A stretch of DNA of 49,653 nucleotides from Acinetobacter sp. (GTDB lineage Bacteria; Pseudomonadota; Gammaproteobacteria; Pseudomonadales; Moraxellaceae). Position 1 is the first letter of the stretch; every line of letters begins with the position of its first letter. The DNA lies in contig JAITLL010000074.1 in the NCBI GenBank assembly GCA_031277915.1, forward strand, positions 1-49,653. The letters are read 5' to 3'. This document shows positions 1 to 8,726 of the stretch, piece after piece. Under the pieces are notes generated by a model. The model worked only from the letters and a program-made list of their open reading frames with translations, made no database searches and had not been told where the DNA came from. The position numbers were made by a program, and so were the translations under genes.

Positions 1-12
1 TTAGGAAGGATT

Positions 13-729
13 ATGCGTATTGACCAACGTGCATTAGACCAATTACGTGAAGTGAAAATTACACGAAACTACACCCGTTATGCTGAAGGTTCTGTGCTGG
101 TCGAATTTGGTCACACCAAAGTCCTTTGTACTGCAAGCATTGATAACTCAGTGCCACGCTTTTTAAAAGGCCAAGGTCAAGGCTGGGTAACAGCAGAATA
201 TGGTATGTTACCGCGTTCAACACATTCACGTTGTGACCGTGAAGCTGCTCGTGGCAAACAAACTGGTCGTACTCAAGAAATCCAGCGCCTCATTGGCCGT
301 AGCTTACGTGCTATGGTTGATTTGAAAAAGCTGGGTGAAAACACGATTACGATCGACTGCGATGTCATTCAGGCAGATGGCGGTACACGTACAGCTTCAA
401 TCACTGGTGCTGCTGTAGCATTGGTTGATGCCATGAATGTTCTACTTGCACAGAAAAAAATTAAGCATGATCCGCTTAAAGGATTAGTGGCTGCAATTTC
501 TGTAGGTATGTATCAAGACGAAGTACTTCTTGACCTTTGCTATGAAGAAGATTCGAACTGTCAAACTGACTTAAACGTAGTAATGACGCAAGCTGGTGAG
601 TTTATTGAAATTCAAGGTACAGCCGAAGATAAACCGTTTACTCGCGCACAAAGCGATGCCATGTTAGAAATGGCAGAAAAAGGAATTGCCGAGCTGATTA
701 AAAAGCAACAAGAAGCTTTAGGCTGGTAA
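13..729 (+). CDS. rph: Ribonuclease PH
   Basis: This 238-residue protein matches RNase PH in length and sequence along its whole span. RNase PH is a phosphate-dependent 3'-5' exoribonuclease that trims tRNA 3' ends in the cytoplasm and works as a ring-shaped hexamer. The family pattern is clear: MRxDxRxxDQLR at the N-terminus, [15 protein letters not shown] at about residues 57-71, a following R-E-A-A-R-G-K segment, and [18 protein letters not shown] in the middle. A strong AGGAAGGA ribosome site lies just upstream of the ATG. An intrinsic terminator follows the stop, so it is probably the last gene of its transcript. Nothing is unusual. The identification is very secure. Confidence 0.97.
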   Translation: MRIDQRALDQLREVKITRNYTRYAEGSVLVEFGHTKVLCTASIDNSVPRFLKGQGQGWVTAEYGMLPRSTHSRCDREAARGKQTGRTQEIQRLIGRSLRAMVDLKKLGENTITIDCDVIQADGGTRTASITGAAVALVDAMNVLLAQKKIKHDPLKGLVAAISVGMYQDEVLLDLCYEEDSNCQTDLNVVMTQAGEFIEIQGTAEDKPFTRAQSDAMLEMAEKGIAELIKKQQEALGW

Positions 730-747
730 TTTTACGCTTTTAGAAAG

Positions 748-771
748 ACGCATCTTCGGATGCGTTTTTTT
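748..771 (+). terminator. Intrinsic terminator of rph
   Basis: A 7-bp stem (ACGCATC/GATGCGT) is closed by a stable UUCG tetraloop and followed by a run of seven T. It lies 19 bases after the rph stop codon. Confidence 0.9.
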
Positions 772-859
772 ATGCCTTCATCAAATCGACATAAAAACAT
801 CACTAGGCTGTCACTTTTTCACTTTATTAGTAGTTCGCATTTAAACCGTTTGGAAAAAA

Positions 860-997
860 ATGATGCGAAAAATTTCACTTTTATTTATTACGTCTTTAGC
901 ACTTATGCTCAGTGCTTGTAACGATGACAACAAATCAGATAATTCATCGTCAACACCACCACCAACCAGTAATTGCAAAATGCACTGTGCGCCATAA
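860..997 (+). CDS. Small lipoprotein, 45 residues, upstream of plc
   Basis: The ORF encodes a 45-residue protein starting MMRKISLLFITSLALMLSAC. Two lysine/arginine residues, a hydrophobic stretch and the lipobox L-S-A-C (Cys20) form a textbook lipoprotein signal. The mature part is only about 26 residues and is rich in Asn, Asp, Ser, Thr and Pro, with two more cysteines (C39 and C43). Its stop is 20 bases before the phospholipase C start, so the two are probably co-transcribed. Its function is unknown. It could be a small outer-membrane lipoprotein or a leader-like peptide. Two adjacent ATG codons (860, 863) could both start it. The ribosome site is weak (TTTGGAAA). Confidence 0.6.
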   Translation: MMRKISLLFITSLALMLSACNDDNKSDNSSSTPPPTSNCKMHCAP

Positions 998-1017
998 TAA
1001 AAATTAAGGATGAAAAA

Positions 1018-3186
1018 ATGAATCGTCGCGAATTTCTTTTAAATTCTACAAAAACTATGTTTGGGACCGCTGCTCTGGCGAGTTTCCCACTGAGTATTCA
1101 AAAAGCGCTGGCTATTGATGCCAAAGTTGAAAGTGGCACTATTCAAGATGTTAAACACATCGTGATTTTGACTCAAGAAAACCGTTCTTTCGATAATTAC
1201 TTCGGAACATTAAAAGGGGTACGTGGTTTTGGTGACCGCTTTACCATTCCAATGACAGAAAGTAGAAAGGTTTGGGAGCAATACGACGCCAAGAAAAATA
1301 AAGTATTGCCTTATCATTTAGATAGCCGTTTAGGAAATGCTCAGCGCGTTTCAGGAACTCCTCACTCTTGGTCTGATGGCCAAGCTGCTTGGGACAATGG
1401 CCGAATGAGTGATTGGGTTGCTTATAAAAAAACACAGTCAATGGGCTACTACAAAAAACAGGAAGTTGAATATCAGTTTGCTTTAGCCAACGCTTTTACC
1501 ATTTGTGATGCTTACCACTGTGCTATGCATGCTGGGACTAACCCAAACCGTAAGTTTATATGGACAGGAACCAATGGTCCTACAGGTGCAGGTGTGGCTA
1601 GTGTCGTAAATGAGTTTGATGGAATTGGCCCATCAACAGAAGGTTATGAATGGACAACTTATCCTGAGCGCTTACAGCAGGCTGGCGTGACATGGAAAGT
1701 TTATCAAAACATGCCAGATAACTTTACTGATAACCCATTAGCTGGTTTCAAACAGTATCGCCGTGCAAATGAGCAATCTGGGCAACCTGTCAGCAATGAC
1801 ACACTGACGTGTCCAGCATACGATGAAAAAATCGATGCGATACAACCACTTTATAAAGGTATTGCCAATACCATGCCAGATGGTGGTTTTTTGGGTAGCT
1901 TTAAAGCTGATCTTGCTCAAGGAAAACTACCTCAAGTCAGCTGGTTAGTTGCTCCGGCAAATTATAGTGAGCACCCTGGACCTTCTAGTCCTGTACAGGG
2001 CGCGTGGTATATTCAGGAAGTACTAAATGCTTTAACTGAAAACGCTGAGTTGTGGAGCCAAACTGTTTTATTGGTGAATTTTGATGAGAATGATGGTTTC
2101 TTTGACCATACTCCTTCACCGAGTGCGCCATCTAAAGATGCAAATGGTGTTGCATATGGAAAAACGACTTTAACCGATCAGCAAATATCGTATGAGTACT
2201 TTAATCATCCAGCAGTAGCGACTTCCAAATCGCAACCTAAACCAGATGGTCGAGTGTATGGACCGGGTGTGCGTGTCCCTATGTATGTGATTTCACCATG
2301 GAGTCGTGGGGGGTGGGTGAATTCTCAAGTGTTTGATCATACTTCTATTTTACAGTTTTTAGAAAAACGCTTTGGTGTGCAAGAGCCGAATATTAGCCCA
2401 TACCGCCGTGCCGTATGTGGTGATTTAATGACAGCATTTAATTTTAAAACACCAAATCTCATGCCTATAGCTCAATTAGACGGGAAGAAAACAAAAGCTG
2501 AAGCCGATGCGATTCGTGTCGCTCAAGCTTTGTTGCCACAAGTTCCCGTACCGAGTCAGCAGCAATTTCCTTTACAAGAAATGGGGATTAGGCCTTCACG
2601 TGCTTTACCTTATATTTTGCACACCAGTGCCAAAGTCGATGCAGCACAAAAGACTGTAAAGCTGATGTTCTCAAACACTGGCAAGCAGGCAGCTGTTTTT
2701 CATGTGTATAACCGATTAGATCTTACGGTAGCTCCTCGTCGTTATATGGTTGAGATGGGTAAACAGCTTGATGATGTATGGAATGCTCCAACGGGGCAGT
2801 ATGACTTGTGGGTACTTGGGCCAAATGGTTTCCACCGTGCATTTAAAGGAGATCTAAACCAAGCCAACCAGGCGCAAGCACTACCGGAAATTAGAGTGTG
2901 TGTGGAAGAGTGTGATGCGAATTTATATTTGAAAGTTCGCCACGATGGTAATAAGTCAGTCAAGCTCACCGTCAAAGCAAATGCTTATCTACCAAATAAG
3001 ACGTGGACTATAGAAACAAATAGTTCTGAAAAAGAATTGGTTTGGGATATGTCTGAATTTGGTGGTTGGTATGACTTCACTGTGACTTTAGCTGATGATG
3101 CTACCTTCAGCCGTCGTTTTGCAGGGCGTATAGAAACTCAAGAAGATTCAATTTCTGACCCATATATGGGTTATTTAGAGTCTTAA
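1018..3186 (+). CDS. plc: Tat-exported phospholipase C (non-haemolytic type family)
   Basis: This bacterial phospholipase C of the acid phosphatase/alkaline phosphatase-like superfamily hydrolyses phosphatidylcholine-type lipids outside the cytoplasm. I place the start at ATG 1018 (722 residues), because AAGGA at 1006-1010 sits 7 bases before it. The longer reading from a TTG at 973 would overlap the lipoprotein gene. The N-terminus MNRREFLLNSTKTMFG carries the N-R-R-E-F-L Tat motif and a hydrophobic stretch ending near ALA. The family motifs LTQENRSFDNYFGT, HAGTNPNRKFIWTG and NFDENDGFFDH are all present. The C-terminal roughly 200 residues look like the paired C-terminal domains of this family. 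A. baumannii has more than one such enzyme, and I cannot say which paralogue this is. Confidence 0.93.
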   Translation: MNRREFLLNSTKTMFGTAALASFPLSIQKALAIDAKVESGTIQDVKHIVILTQENRSFDNYFGTLKGVRGFGDRFTIPMTESRKVWEQYDAKKNKVLPYHLDSRLGNAQRVSGTPHSWSDGQAAWDNGRMSDWVAYKKTQSMGYYKKQEVEYQFALANAFTICDAYHCAMHAGTNPNRKFIWTGTNGPTGAGVASVVNEFDGIGPSTEGYEWTTYPERLQQAGVTWKVYQNMPDNFTDNPLAGFKQYRRANEQSGQPVSNDTLTCPAYDEKIDAIQPLYKGIANTMPDGGFLGSFKADLAQGKLPQVSWLVAPANYSEHPGPSSPVQGAWYIQEVLNALTENAELWSQTVLLVNFDENDGFFDHTPSPSAPSKDANGVAYGKTTLTDQQISYEYFNHPAVATSKSQPKPDGRVYGPGVRVPMYVISPWSRGGWVNSQVFDHTSILQFLEKRFGVQEPNISPYRRAVCGDLMTAFNFKTPNLMPIAQLDGKKTKAEADAIRVAQALLPQVPVPSQQQFPLQEMGIRPSRALPYILHTSAKVDAAQKTVKLMFSNTGKQAAVFHVYNRLDLTVAPRRYMVEMGKQLDDVWNAPTGQYDLWVLGPNGFHRAFKGDLNQANQAQALPEIRVCVEECDANLYLKVRHDGNKSVKLTVKANAYLPNKTWTIETNSSEKELVWDMSEFGGWYDFTVTLADDATFSRRFAGRIETQEDSISDPYMGYLES

Positions 3187-3248
3187 GCTGGTAAGTTTTT
3201 CCCTTAATGAGGGTATTGGAATTTATTTCTCATTAGCTGGTGCTAAAA

Positions 3249-3484
3249 GTCATCTGCAACCTGTCTATAAGGATCTTATTTTTGCAACAAAATAGGATAG
3301 AGGATGAAAGTGGGCAGGTTTTGCAGATGGCAATGCCTTTTGCCTTGCATGGCTTTAGTCGCCATTCAGGGCAAAACCAAAGTAACAGAATTAGCTGTTG
3401 CAAAAAAAATCTAAACGGTAAGACTCCGTCGTGTAGGTTGATAAAGAGAAACAAGATATCCCTGTCACGATAGTAAATACAGGG
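3249..3484 (+). repeat. Dispersed intergenic repeat, copy after plc
   Basis: This non-coding stretch shares modules with two other gaps in the window. It opens with GTCATCTGCAA (3249-3259), and a near-perfect inverted copy TTGCAGATGGC lies at 3321-3331. The same pair occurs at 42774-42784 and 42859-42869. It also has TAAGACTCCGTCGTG at 3419-3433, which recurs in both other elements, and a TAGTAAATACAGGG segment that recurs at about 37541-37554. Overlapping ORFs of about 75 residues on both strands are best explained by the repeat and not by real genes. Confidence 0.65.
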
Positions 3485-3533
3485 TTTAGGCTGTTGATAT
3501 AAAACCTTATTTGCGGGAGAGGCTGTTGTACAG

Positions 3534-3623
3534 ATGAATAATAAAAATAAAGACTTACCTTTTGTAACAGAATCTCCTAAGCCTTGTCATATTTATCATT
3601 TACCTTGGAACCCTAATTTTTAA
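3534..3623 (+). CDS. Possible 29-residue small protein
   Basis: A short ORF starts MNNKNKDLPFVTESPKP and ends with HLPWNPNF. A purine-rich GGGAGAGG lies about 11 bases before the ATG, rather far for a ribosome site. It ends 19 bases before the 55-residue membrane ORF, so the two could form a small operon. I recognise no family. It may be chance coding. Confidence 0.3.
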   Translation: MNNKNKDLPFVTESPKPCHIYHLPWNPNF

Positions 3624-3642
3624 AAAGTGATGGGGAAAATTT

Positions 3643-3810
3643 ATGCTACAAGGTTTTATTGTATTATTAGCAGTCGTTACATTTGTCTTGATGGCTGCCG
3701 ACCCACGAGATAACAGGACACAAGCGACTCAGTCAGCATGGCAAAAAACACAAGCGGCAGACATGACCAAGTCGCAAAAACAAACCAATAACGATGTGGA
3801 TTTTATTTAA
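3643..3810 (+). CDS. Small single-pass membrane or exported protein, 55 residues
   Basis: The ORF encodes MLQGFIVLLAVVTFVLMAAD followed by a polar tail of about 35 residues rich in Gln, Thr, Lys and Asp. The N-terminal hydrophobic segment (residues 3-19) is long enough to cross the inner membrane or to act as an uncleaved signal. GGGGAAAA lies a few bases upstream as a possible ribosome site. Its stop overlaps the convergent nadC stop by four bases, a tight fit that supports a real gene. No function can be given. Confidence 0.5.
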   Translation: MLQGFIVLLAVVTFVLMAADPRDNRTQATQSAWQKTQAADMTKSQKQTNNDVDFI

Positions 3811-4652
3811 GCATTAAAACGCATTGATAAATCAACAGCTCTAACGTCTTTAGTTAGGACGCCCATAGAAATATAGTCGACCCCAGTAGTTGCTACTTCG
3901 CGTAAGTTTTCAATGGTGATATTGCCAGAAGCTTCAAGTTTACAACGTCCAGCTACATGCTTTACGGCATCAATCATTTGTTGTTGACTGAAGTTGTCGA
4001 GCATAACAATGTCCGCACCTGCTTCAAGCGCTTGGTTTAGCTCATCCCAAGTTTCAACTTCGACTTCAACAGGTTTGCCTGGTGCAATTTGGTGTGCTTG
4101 GGCAATCGCTTGGCCTATACCACCCGCTGCCATAATATGATTTTCTTTAATTAAGAATGCGTCAAATAAACCGAGACGATGGTTTTGTCCGCCGCCTACT
4201 GTTACTGCATATTTTTGTGCAATACGTAAGCCCGGTAGGGTTTTACGTGTATCAAGAAGTTTTGTATTTAAACCTTCAAGATGCTGAACATATTCAGCCG
4301 TTTTTGTTGCAACAGCAGACAAAGTTTGAATAAAGTTTAAAGCAGGGCGCTCTACAGTAAGTAAGCTACGTGCAGAACCTGCAAGCTTTAAAAAGGCTTC
4401 ATTTGCAGCAACATGGTCACCTTCTTGTTTTAACCAAGTCACCTGTACCGTGTTGTCATAAGCTGAGATGAGTGCATTTACCCACGGTTGTCCAGCCAAA
4501 ACCATATCTTCACGGCTAATGATCGTTGCGGTAGCCTGTTCATCTTCTGGTGTGAGCATGGCGGTAATGTCACCGTCCCCAATATCTTCTTGTAATGCTT
4601 GTTGAATATTGATTTGAATTGACTGTTCAAGCAAAGACTGAGGTATGCTCAT
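3807..4652 (-). CDS. nadC: Nicotinate-nucleotide pyrophosphorylase (quinolinate phosphoribosyltransferase)
   Basis: NadC converts quinolinate and phosphoribosyl pyrophosphate to nicotinate mononucleotide, CO2 and pyrophosphate in de novo NAD synthesis. The 281-residue length is normal. Family motifs include the DIGDGDITA segment near the N-terminus (about residues 21-29), the ERPALNFIQTLSAVAT segment, LDTRKTLPGLR near residues 132-142, GGGQNHRLGLFDAFLIKENH, and the C-terminal LEASGNITIENL and TGVDYISMG. GGAAA lies shortly before its ATG. It stands alone on this strand, convergent with the 55-residue membrane ORF and divergent from ampD across about 170 bases. Confidence 0.97.
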   Translation of the reverse strand: MSIPQSLLEQSIQINIQQALQEDIGDGDITAMLTPEDEQATATIISREDMVLAGQPWVNALISAYDNTVQVTWLKQEGDHVAANEAFLKLAGSARSLLTVERPALNFIQTLSAVATKTAEYVQHLEGLNTKLLDTRKTLPGLRIAQKYAVTVGGGQNHRLGLFDAFLIKENHIMAAGGIGQAIAQAHQIAPGKPVEVEVETWDELNQALEAGADIVMLDNFSQQQMIDAVKHVAGRCKLEASGNITIENLREVATTGVDYISMGVLTKDVRAVDLSMRFNA

Positions 4653-4823
4653 ACGATTTCCATTTTGTCGATGACACTAAAACTTGCGATATATTAGCAT
4701 CGTCGACTTTAAAAATAAGCTGTTTTGTGAGATTAATCGCGATAAACAATCGTGCTGACTACTTTGAAAAGTAGATAACTGATTTAAACTAAAACAATTG
4801 GCAAGCAATTTATTGGCATCTCA

Positions 4824-5393
4824 ATGAAGCAAATCACACCTTATGAAGTTATAGATGGACAATTAAAAGGGGCGAGGCAAGTTCCTTCTCCAAATTTTAA
4901 CCAACGTCCGGTTGGTGCCGAAATTCAAATGATCGTCGTTCATAATATTAGCTTGCCGCCGTCTCAGTTTGGAGGCAGATATATTGAGCAGTTTTTTCAA
5001 AATAAATTAGATTGGTCAGTTCATCCTTATTTTCAGACTATTGAAGGCATGCAAGTTTCTACACACTTGCTGATTTTACGTAGTGGGGAGGTCCTACAGT
5101 TTGTTAATTTTAATGATCGGGCATGGCATGCAGGTCGTTCGAGTTATTTAGGCAAGGTTGAATGCAATGATTATTCAATTGGTATTGAGCTTGAAGGAAG
5201 TGATGACTTGCCTTTTGAAGAAGTGCAGTACAGCGTACTAACTGATGTGGTTACCGCTATCCGTCAGGCCTATCCTGAAATTAAAAATCATATTGCGGGG
5301 CATTCAGACATTGCACCAGGCCGAAAAACCGATCCGGGGCCTTATTTTAAATGGCAGCACTTTAGACAGCTGTTAGTTCAGAAAAAAAGTTGA
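4824..5393 (+). CDS. ampD: 1,6-anhydro-N-acetylmuramyl-L-alanine amidase
   Basis: AmpD cuts the peptide from 1,6-anhydromuropeptides during cytoplasmic cell-wall recycling. Its activity keeps AmpR-type beta-lactamase inducers low. The 189-residue protein aligns along its length with the E. coli enzyme. The expected zinc ligands are H40 (in VVHNISLPP), H160 (in GHSDIAPGRKTDPGP) and D170, each offset by six from the E. coli positions. The conserved RAWHAG and NDYSIGIELEG segments are present. The ribosome site is weak. It lies between nadC (divergent) and murJ (same strand, about 80 bases), so peptidoglycan recycling and lipid II export genes are neighbours. Confidence 0.97.
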   Translation: MKQITPYEVIDGQLKGARQVPSPNFNQRPVGAEIQMIVVHNISLPPSQFGGRYIEQFFQNKLDWSVHPYFQTIEGMQVSTHLLILRSGEVLQFVNFNDRAWHAGRSSYLGKVECNDYSIGIELEGSDDLPFEEVQYSVLTDVVTAIRQAYPEIKNHIAGHSDIAPGRKTDPGPYFKWQHFRQLLVQKKS

Positions 5394-5474
5394 GTTCATT
5401 CATCATTTCACAACGAAAAGATTTTCTAGTTTCATTACAATAGCGTCTTTCGAATATAGCTGTAGGTGAGTACG

Positions 5475-7016
5475 ATGGCATTGTGGCGATCGACTTTTAT
5501 TGTCAGTGCGATGACGATGTTGTCACGAGTGTTAGGGCTTGTGCGTGATGTCGTATTGCTCAATGTGTTTGGTGCAGGTAAAGATTTTGATACCTTCGTC
5601 GTCGCTTTTCGTATTCCCAACTTCTTTCGACGATTGTTTGCCGAAGGTGCCTTTTCGCAAGCCTTTATTCCAGTATTAACTGAATATAAAACGGGTCGAG
5701 CACACGCTGAAGTACAGATCTTGATTAGTCGGGTATTTGGTTGCTTGCTAACAGTCATGACCTTACTGACTTTTGTGGCTATGGTTTTAGCACCTGCGAT
5801 CATTTATATGTACGCACCGGGTTTCCATAGCGATCCTGAAAAGTTCGATTTAGCAGTCAGCATGTTCCGGCTAACCATCCCTTATTTATTATTTATGTCA
5901 CTAACTGCCTTCGCTAGCAGTATTTTAAATAGTTATGGTTCATTTGCTTCACCAGCTTTTTCACCGGTTTTGCTGAACGTTGCGATGATCGCAGGTGCAT
6001 GGTGGCTTACGCCGTATATGGCTGAACCAATCAAAGCCTTAGGTTGGTCAGTGGTCGTGGCTGGGATATTACAGTTAGCTATACAAATTCCTGAATTGTG
6101 GCGTAAAAACCTACTGATTCCACCTAAAGTTGATTTTAAACATGAAGGTGTAGACCGCATTTTAAAATTAATGCTTCCAGCATTATTTGGGGTATCTGTT
6201 ACCCAGATTAATCTGTTATTAAATACGATTTGGGCCTCTTTCATGCAAGACGGTTCGGTATCTTGGCTCTACAGTGCAGAGCGTATGACTGAGCTACCTT
6301 TAGGTTTAATTGGTGTTGCGATTGGTACCGTAATTTTACCTTCGCTTTCAGCACGTCATGCTGAGCAAGATCAGGAAAAGTTCCGTGGCATGATCGACTG
6401 GGCAGCAAGAGTTATTGTGCTAGTGGGTTTACCAGCAAGTATCGCTTTATTTATGCTTTCTACACCCATTATTCAGGCTTTATTCCAACGTGGTGAGTTT
6501 GACCTACGCGATACACAAATGACAGCGCTTGCATTGCAATGTATGAGTGCTGGTGTAATTTCCTTTATGTTAATTAAGGTGTTCGCACCGGGCTTCTATG
6601 CACAGCAAGATACTAAAACACCAGTTCGTGTGGGGTTAATGTCGGTTGCCGCGAATGCCATTTTAAACGTTATATTTATTGGATTCTTTAAACTGATTGA
6701 CTGGCAGGCAGAGCATATGGCGCTTGCATTGGCATCTTCTGGTTCAGCTTTGGTAAATGCCGGTTTGCTCTACTTCTATCTACATAAGCGTAATATTTTC
6801 CGATTTGGCCCACATTGGAAAAAACTGGTACTTCAATATGGTTTAGCAAACCTTGCCATGATTGCAGCGCTTTGGTTTGGGCTAAATTGGTATAACGGCG
6901 AGCTTTCTCAGTGGGTTCGTGTTGCTGAAGTCGCAGGCTTATGCGTAGTAGGTGTGATGGCTTACTTAATTGGTTTACTGATTACTGGTTTTAGACCCAG
7001 AGATTTAAAACACTAA
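5475..7016 (+). CDS. murJ: Lipid II flippase MurJ (MviN)
   Basis: MurJ is a MOP-superfamily inner-membrane flippase that moves lipid II to the periplasmic face for peptidoglycan synthesis. From ATG 5475 the protein has 513 residues starting MALWRSTFIVSAMTMLSRVLG. AGGTGAG at 5464-5470 serves this ATG better than the in-frame GTG at 5466. About 14 hydrophobic segments are evident. Family motifs include LSRVLGLVRD near the N-terminus, FRIPNFFRRLFAEGAFSQAFIPV, and FQRGEFDLRDTQMTALAL. It is followed by an intrinsic terminator. Confidence 0.97.
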   Translation: MALWRSTFIVSAMTMLSRVLGLVRDVVLLNVFGAGKDFDTFVVAFRIPNFFRRLFAEGAFSQAFIPVLTEYKTGRAHAEVQILISRVFGCLLTVMTLLTFVAMVLAPAIIYMYAPGFHSDPEKFDLAVSMFRLTIPYLLFMSLTAFASSILNSYGSFASPAFSPVLLNVAMIAGAWWLTPYMAEPIKALGWSVVVAGILQLAIQIPELWRKNLLIPPKVDFKHEGVDRILKLMLPALFGVSVTQINLLLNTIWASFMQDGSVSWLYSAERMTELPLGLIGVAIGTVILPSLSARHAEQDQEKFRGMIDWAARVIVLVGLPASIALFMLSTPIIQALFQRGEFDLRDTQMTALALQCMSAGVISFMLIKVFAPGFYAQQDTKTPVRVGLMSVAANAILNVIFIGFFKLIDWQAEHMALALASSGSALVNAGLLYFYLHKRNIFRFGPHWKKLVLQYGLANLAMIAALWFGLNWYNGELSQWVRVAEVAGLCVVGVMAYLIGLLITGFRPRDLKH

Positions 7017-7020
7017 AATA

Positions 7021-7048
7021 AAAAAGCGATCATTTAAGATCGCTTTTT
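7021..7048. terminator. Bidirectional terminator between murJ and the FKBP gene
   Basis: An 11-bp perfect stem (AAAAAGCGATC/GATCGCTTTTT) with a six-base loop lies between convergent genes. It has A and T tracts on either side, so it can work in both directions. Confidence 0.88.
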
Positions 7049-7063
7049 TTATATCTTAAAAAC

Positions 7064-7759
7064 TTATTTTGGTAAAACTTGTAGCAATTCAATATCAAAA
7101 ATTAAAGTGCTATTTGGACCGATACTGTCACCAGCACCGACTTCACCATAAGCAAGTTTGGCAGGAATGAAGAAACGGGTTTTGCCGCCTTCTTTCATGG
7201 TTTGTAAGCCTTCTGTCCAACCTGCAATAACCTGATTCAACTGGAAATCGACAGGGTGATTACGTGCGATAGAGCTGTCAAAAACAGTCCCGTCGAGCAA
7301 ACGACCTTCATAGTTTACTTTTACACGAGAGGTCGCTTTAGGTGACTTACCAGAGCCTTCTTTTAATACTTGATATTGCAAACCCGATTTAGTCGTTACA
7401 ATACCCGATTTTTTAGCATTCTCTGCAAGGAATGCGGCACCAGCTTGAGCATTTTGTTGACCTAGCTTTTGAAATTCGACGAGCTGTTTCGCTTCTAAAG
7501 TTTTTTTATACTCATTAATTGCTTTAGCCATCTCTTCGTCTGTCAAGCGAGCGCTTTTCTTCTGTGCACCTTCTTGAAGACCTTGATAAAAGATATCAAG
7601 ATTTAAATCTGTTAATGCATCAGTATTATTCCGACCCATTAAATAACCATAGCTATAGCTAAACTGATCTTTTGCTGGGCTTTTATTTGTTATAGGCGCA
7701 GCAGCCAAAACAGATAAACTCATTGTCGATGCAGCAATAACCAAACTGATTTTTTTCAT
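7064..7759 (-). CDS. FKBP-type peptidyl-prolyl cis-trans isomerase, exported
   Basis: This 231-residue protein has a signal peptide (MKKISLVIAASTMSLSVLAAA), an N-terminal helical dimerisation domain of the FkpA/Mip type (about residues 25-115), and a C-terminal FKBP domain (SRVKVNYEGRLLDGTVFDSS ... VIAGWTEGLQTMKEGG ... IPAKLAYGE). It probably catalyses proline isomerisation and acts as a periplasmic or surface chaperone. The start is ATG 7759, because GGAAA precedes it and the longer reading begins only at a TTG. It is a tandem paralogue of the next gene, 50 bases upstream on the same strand. The names fklB and fkpA are both used for such genes; I leave the symbol open. Confidence 0.92.
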   Translation of the reverse strand: MKKISLVIAASTMSLSVLAAAPITNKSPAKDQFSYSYGYLMGRNNTDALTDLNLDIFYQGLQEGAQKKSARLTDEEMAKAINEYKKTLEAKQLVEFQKLGQQNAQAGAAFLAENAKKSGIVTTKSGLQYQVLKEGSGKSPKATSRVKVNYEGRLLDGTVFDSSIARNHPVDFQLNQVIAGWTEGLQTMKEGGKTRFFIPAKLAYGEVGAGDSIGPNSTLIFDIELLQVLPK

Positions 7760-7809
7760 GCCATTTTCCAAAAAAAACAGGAGAGTATAACGACTCTCCT
7801 GAATTGTTA

Positions 7810-8532
7810 TTATTTCACTGAAATGAGTTCAACATCAAAAATCAGTGTACTGTTTGCTGGGATCCCTGGAAGTTCTTGTGGACCATATGCAAGATTTGAT
7901 GGAATAAAGAAAGTCGCTTTTCCGCCTTCCTTCATGAGTTGAAGACCTTCGGTCCAACCTGGGATAACCTGATTAAGAGGAAACTCAACTGGCTGACCAC
8001 GTTTATAAGAACTATCAAAAACCTGACCGTTAATTAAACGACCTTCATAATGTACTTTAACAATGGACTGAGCTGTTGGCTGCTTACCAGTACCTTCTTT
8101 CGTAATGATATATTGCAAGCCTGATGCTGTAGTTTTTACTCCAGCCTTTGTTTTGTTTTCAGCAAGGAATTGTGCATCAGCAGATTCAGTAGCTGTACTA
8201 GCTTGCTCTGGTTTATCTTGGTGCTGCATTTTTTGTTGTAACTCTTTTTCATAAGCAGCAACAGCAGCTTTCAAATCTTCTTGAGTATAAGCGCTTGGCT
8301 GCTTGCTTCGAGCATCATGAATCCCTTGAACAAATGACTTGGTATCCAGTTCAGGAGGAGTTTGTTGTGCAACTTCATACCCAAGCACATAACTGATTTT
8401 TTGAATTGGAGAGGCATTTTTATCTGCTTTACGTCCGACTTCTGTGGTCGGATGTTGAGTTGCATAATATACAGGTACAAGTGCAGCACCGCCTAAAACT
8501 ACAGCGACAGCAATGGGTAAGGCTTTACTCAT
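7810..8532 (-). CDS. fkpA: FKBP-type peptidyl-prolyl isomerase, membrane-anchored (FkpA)
   Basis: A 240-residue FkpA/Mip-type protein. The N-terminus (MSKALPIAVAVVLGGAALVPVYYA) looks like a signal anchor, because no clear cleavage site follows. An FKBP-N dimerisation segment comes next, then an FKBP catalytic domain (VKVHYEGRLINGQVFDSSYKRG ... VIPGWTEGLQLMKEGG ... LAYGPQELPGIPANSTLIFDVEL). The start at ATG 8532 has GGAAC about nine bases before it. In A. baumannii the capsule locus is conventionally bounded on this side by fkpA, and wzc ends about 195 bases away. A terminator separates it from wzc, so it is probably transcribed on its own. Confidence 0.9.
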   Translation of the reverse strand: MSKALPIAVAVVLGGAALVPVYYATQHPTTEVGRKADKNASPIQKISYVLGYEVAQQTPPELDTKSFVQGIHDARSKQPSAYTQEDLKAAVAAYEKELQQKMQHQDKPEQASTATESADAQFLAENKTKAGVKTTASGLQYIITKEGTGKQPTAQSIVKVHYEGRLINGQVFDSSYKRGQPVEFPLNQVIPGWTEGLQLMKEGGKATFFIPSNLAYGPQELPGIPANSTLIFDVELISVK

Positions 8533-8686
8533 AAAAGGTTCCAAAAATAATCATTTGAGTCTAAAAGGCTGCTTTGATCTTAGCATGCTTCGACTTAAGC
8601 ATAGAATGTTTAACAAAAAAAACGAGTGGTTTTTTTATATATTTTAGTTAGTTTTAATTTGGCGAAACTTAAAAAATCAAATAAAA

Positions 8687-8710
8687 AAACCGGATCATTT
8701 GATCCGGTTT
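8687..8710. terminator. Terminator of the wza-wzb-wzc operon
   Basis: A perfect 10-bp stem (AAACCGGATC/GATCCGGTTT) with an ATTT loop lies 17 bases beyond the wzc stop. It has an A-rich run on the left, which gives a T tract on the minus strand. Confidence 0.9.
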
Positions 8711-8726
8711 TTAAAGAGATTCTTAA

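Noticed and set aside
973-1017. Extension of plc to a TTG at 973
   Set aside because: It overlaps the lipoprotein gene and would hide the Tat signal. AAGGA is correctly placed for ATG 1018.
3233-3473. Overlapping ORFs of 73 and 77 residues on both strands after plc
   Set aside because: They lie in a dispersed repeat and have no recognisable protein features.
5435-5803. 122-residue ORF antisense to the start of murJ
   Set aside because: It is fully explained by murJ, which is strongly conserved. No ribosome site was found.
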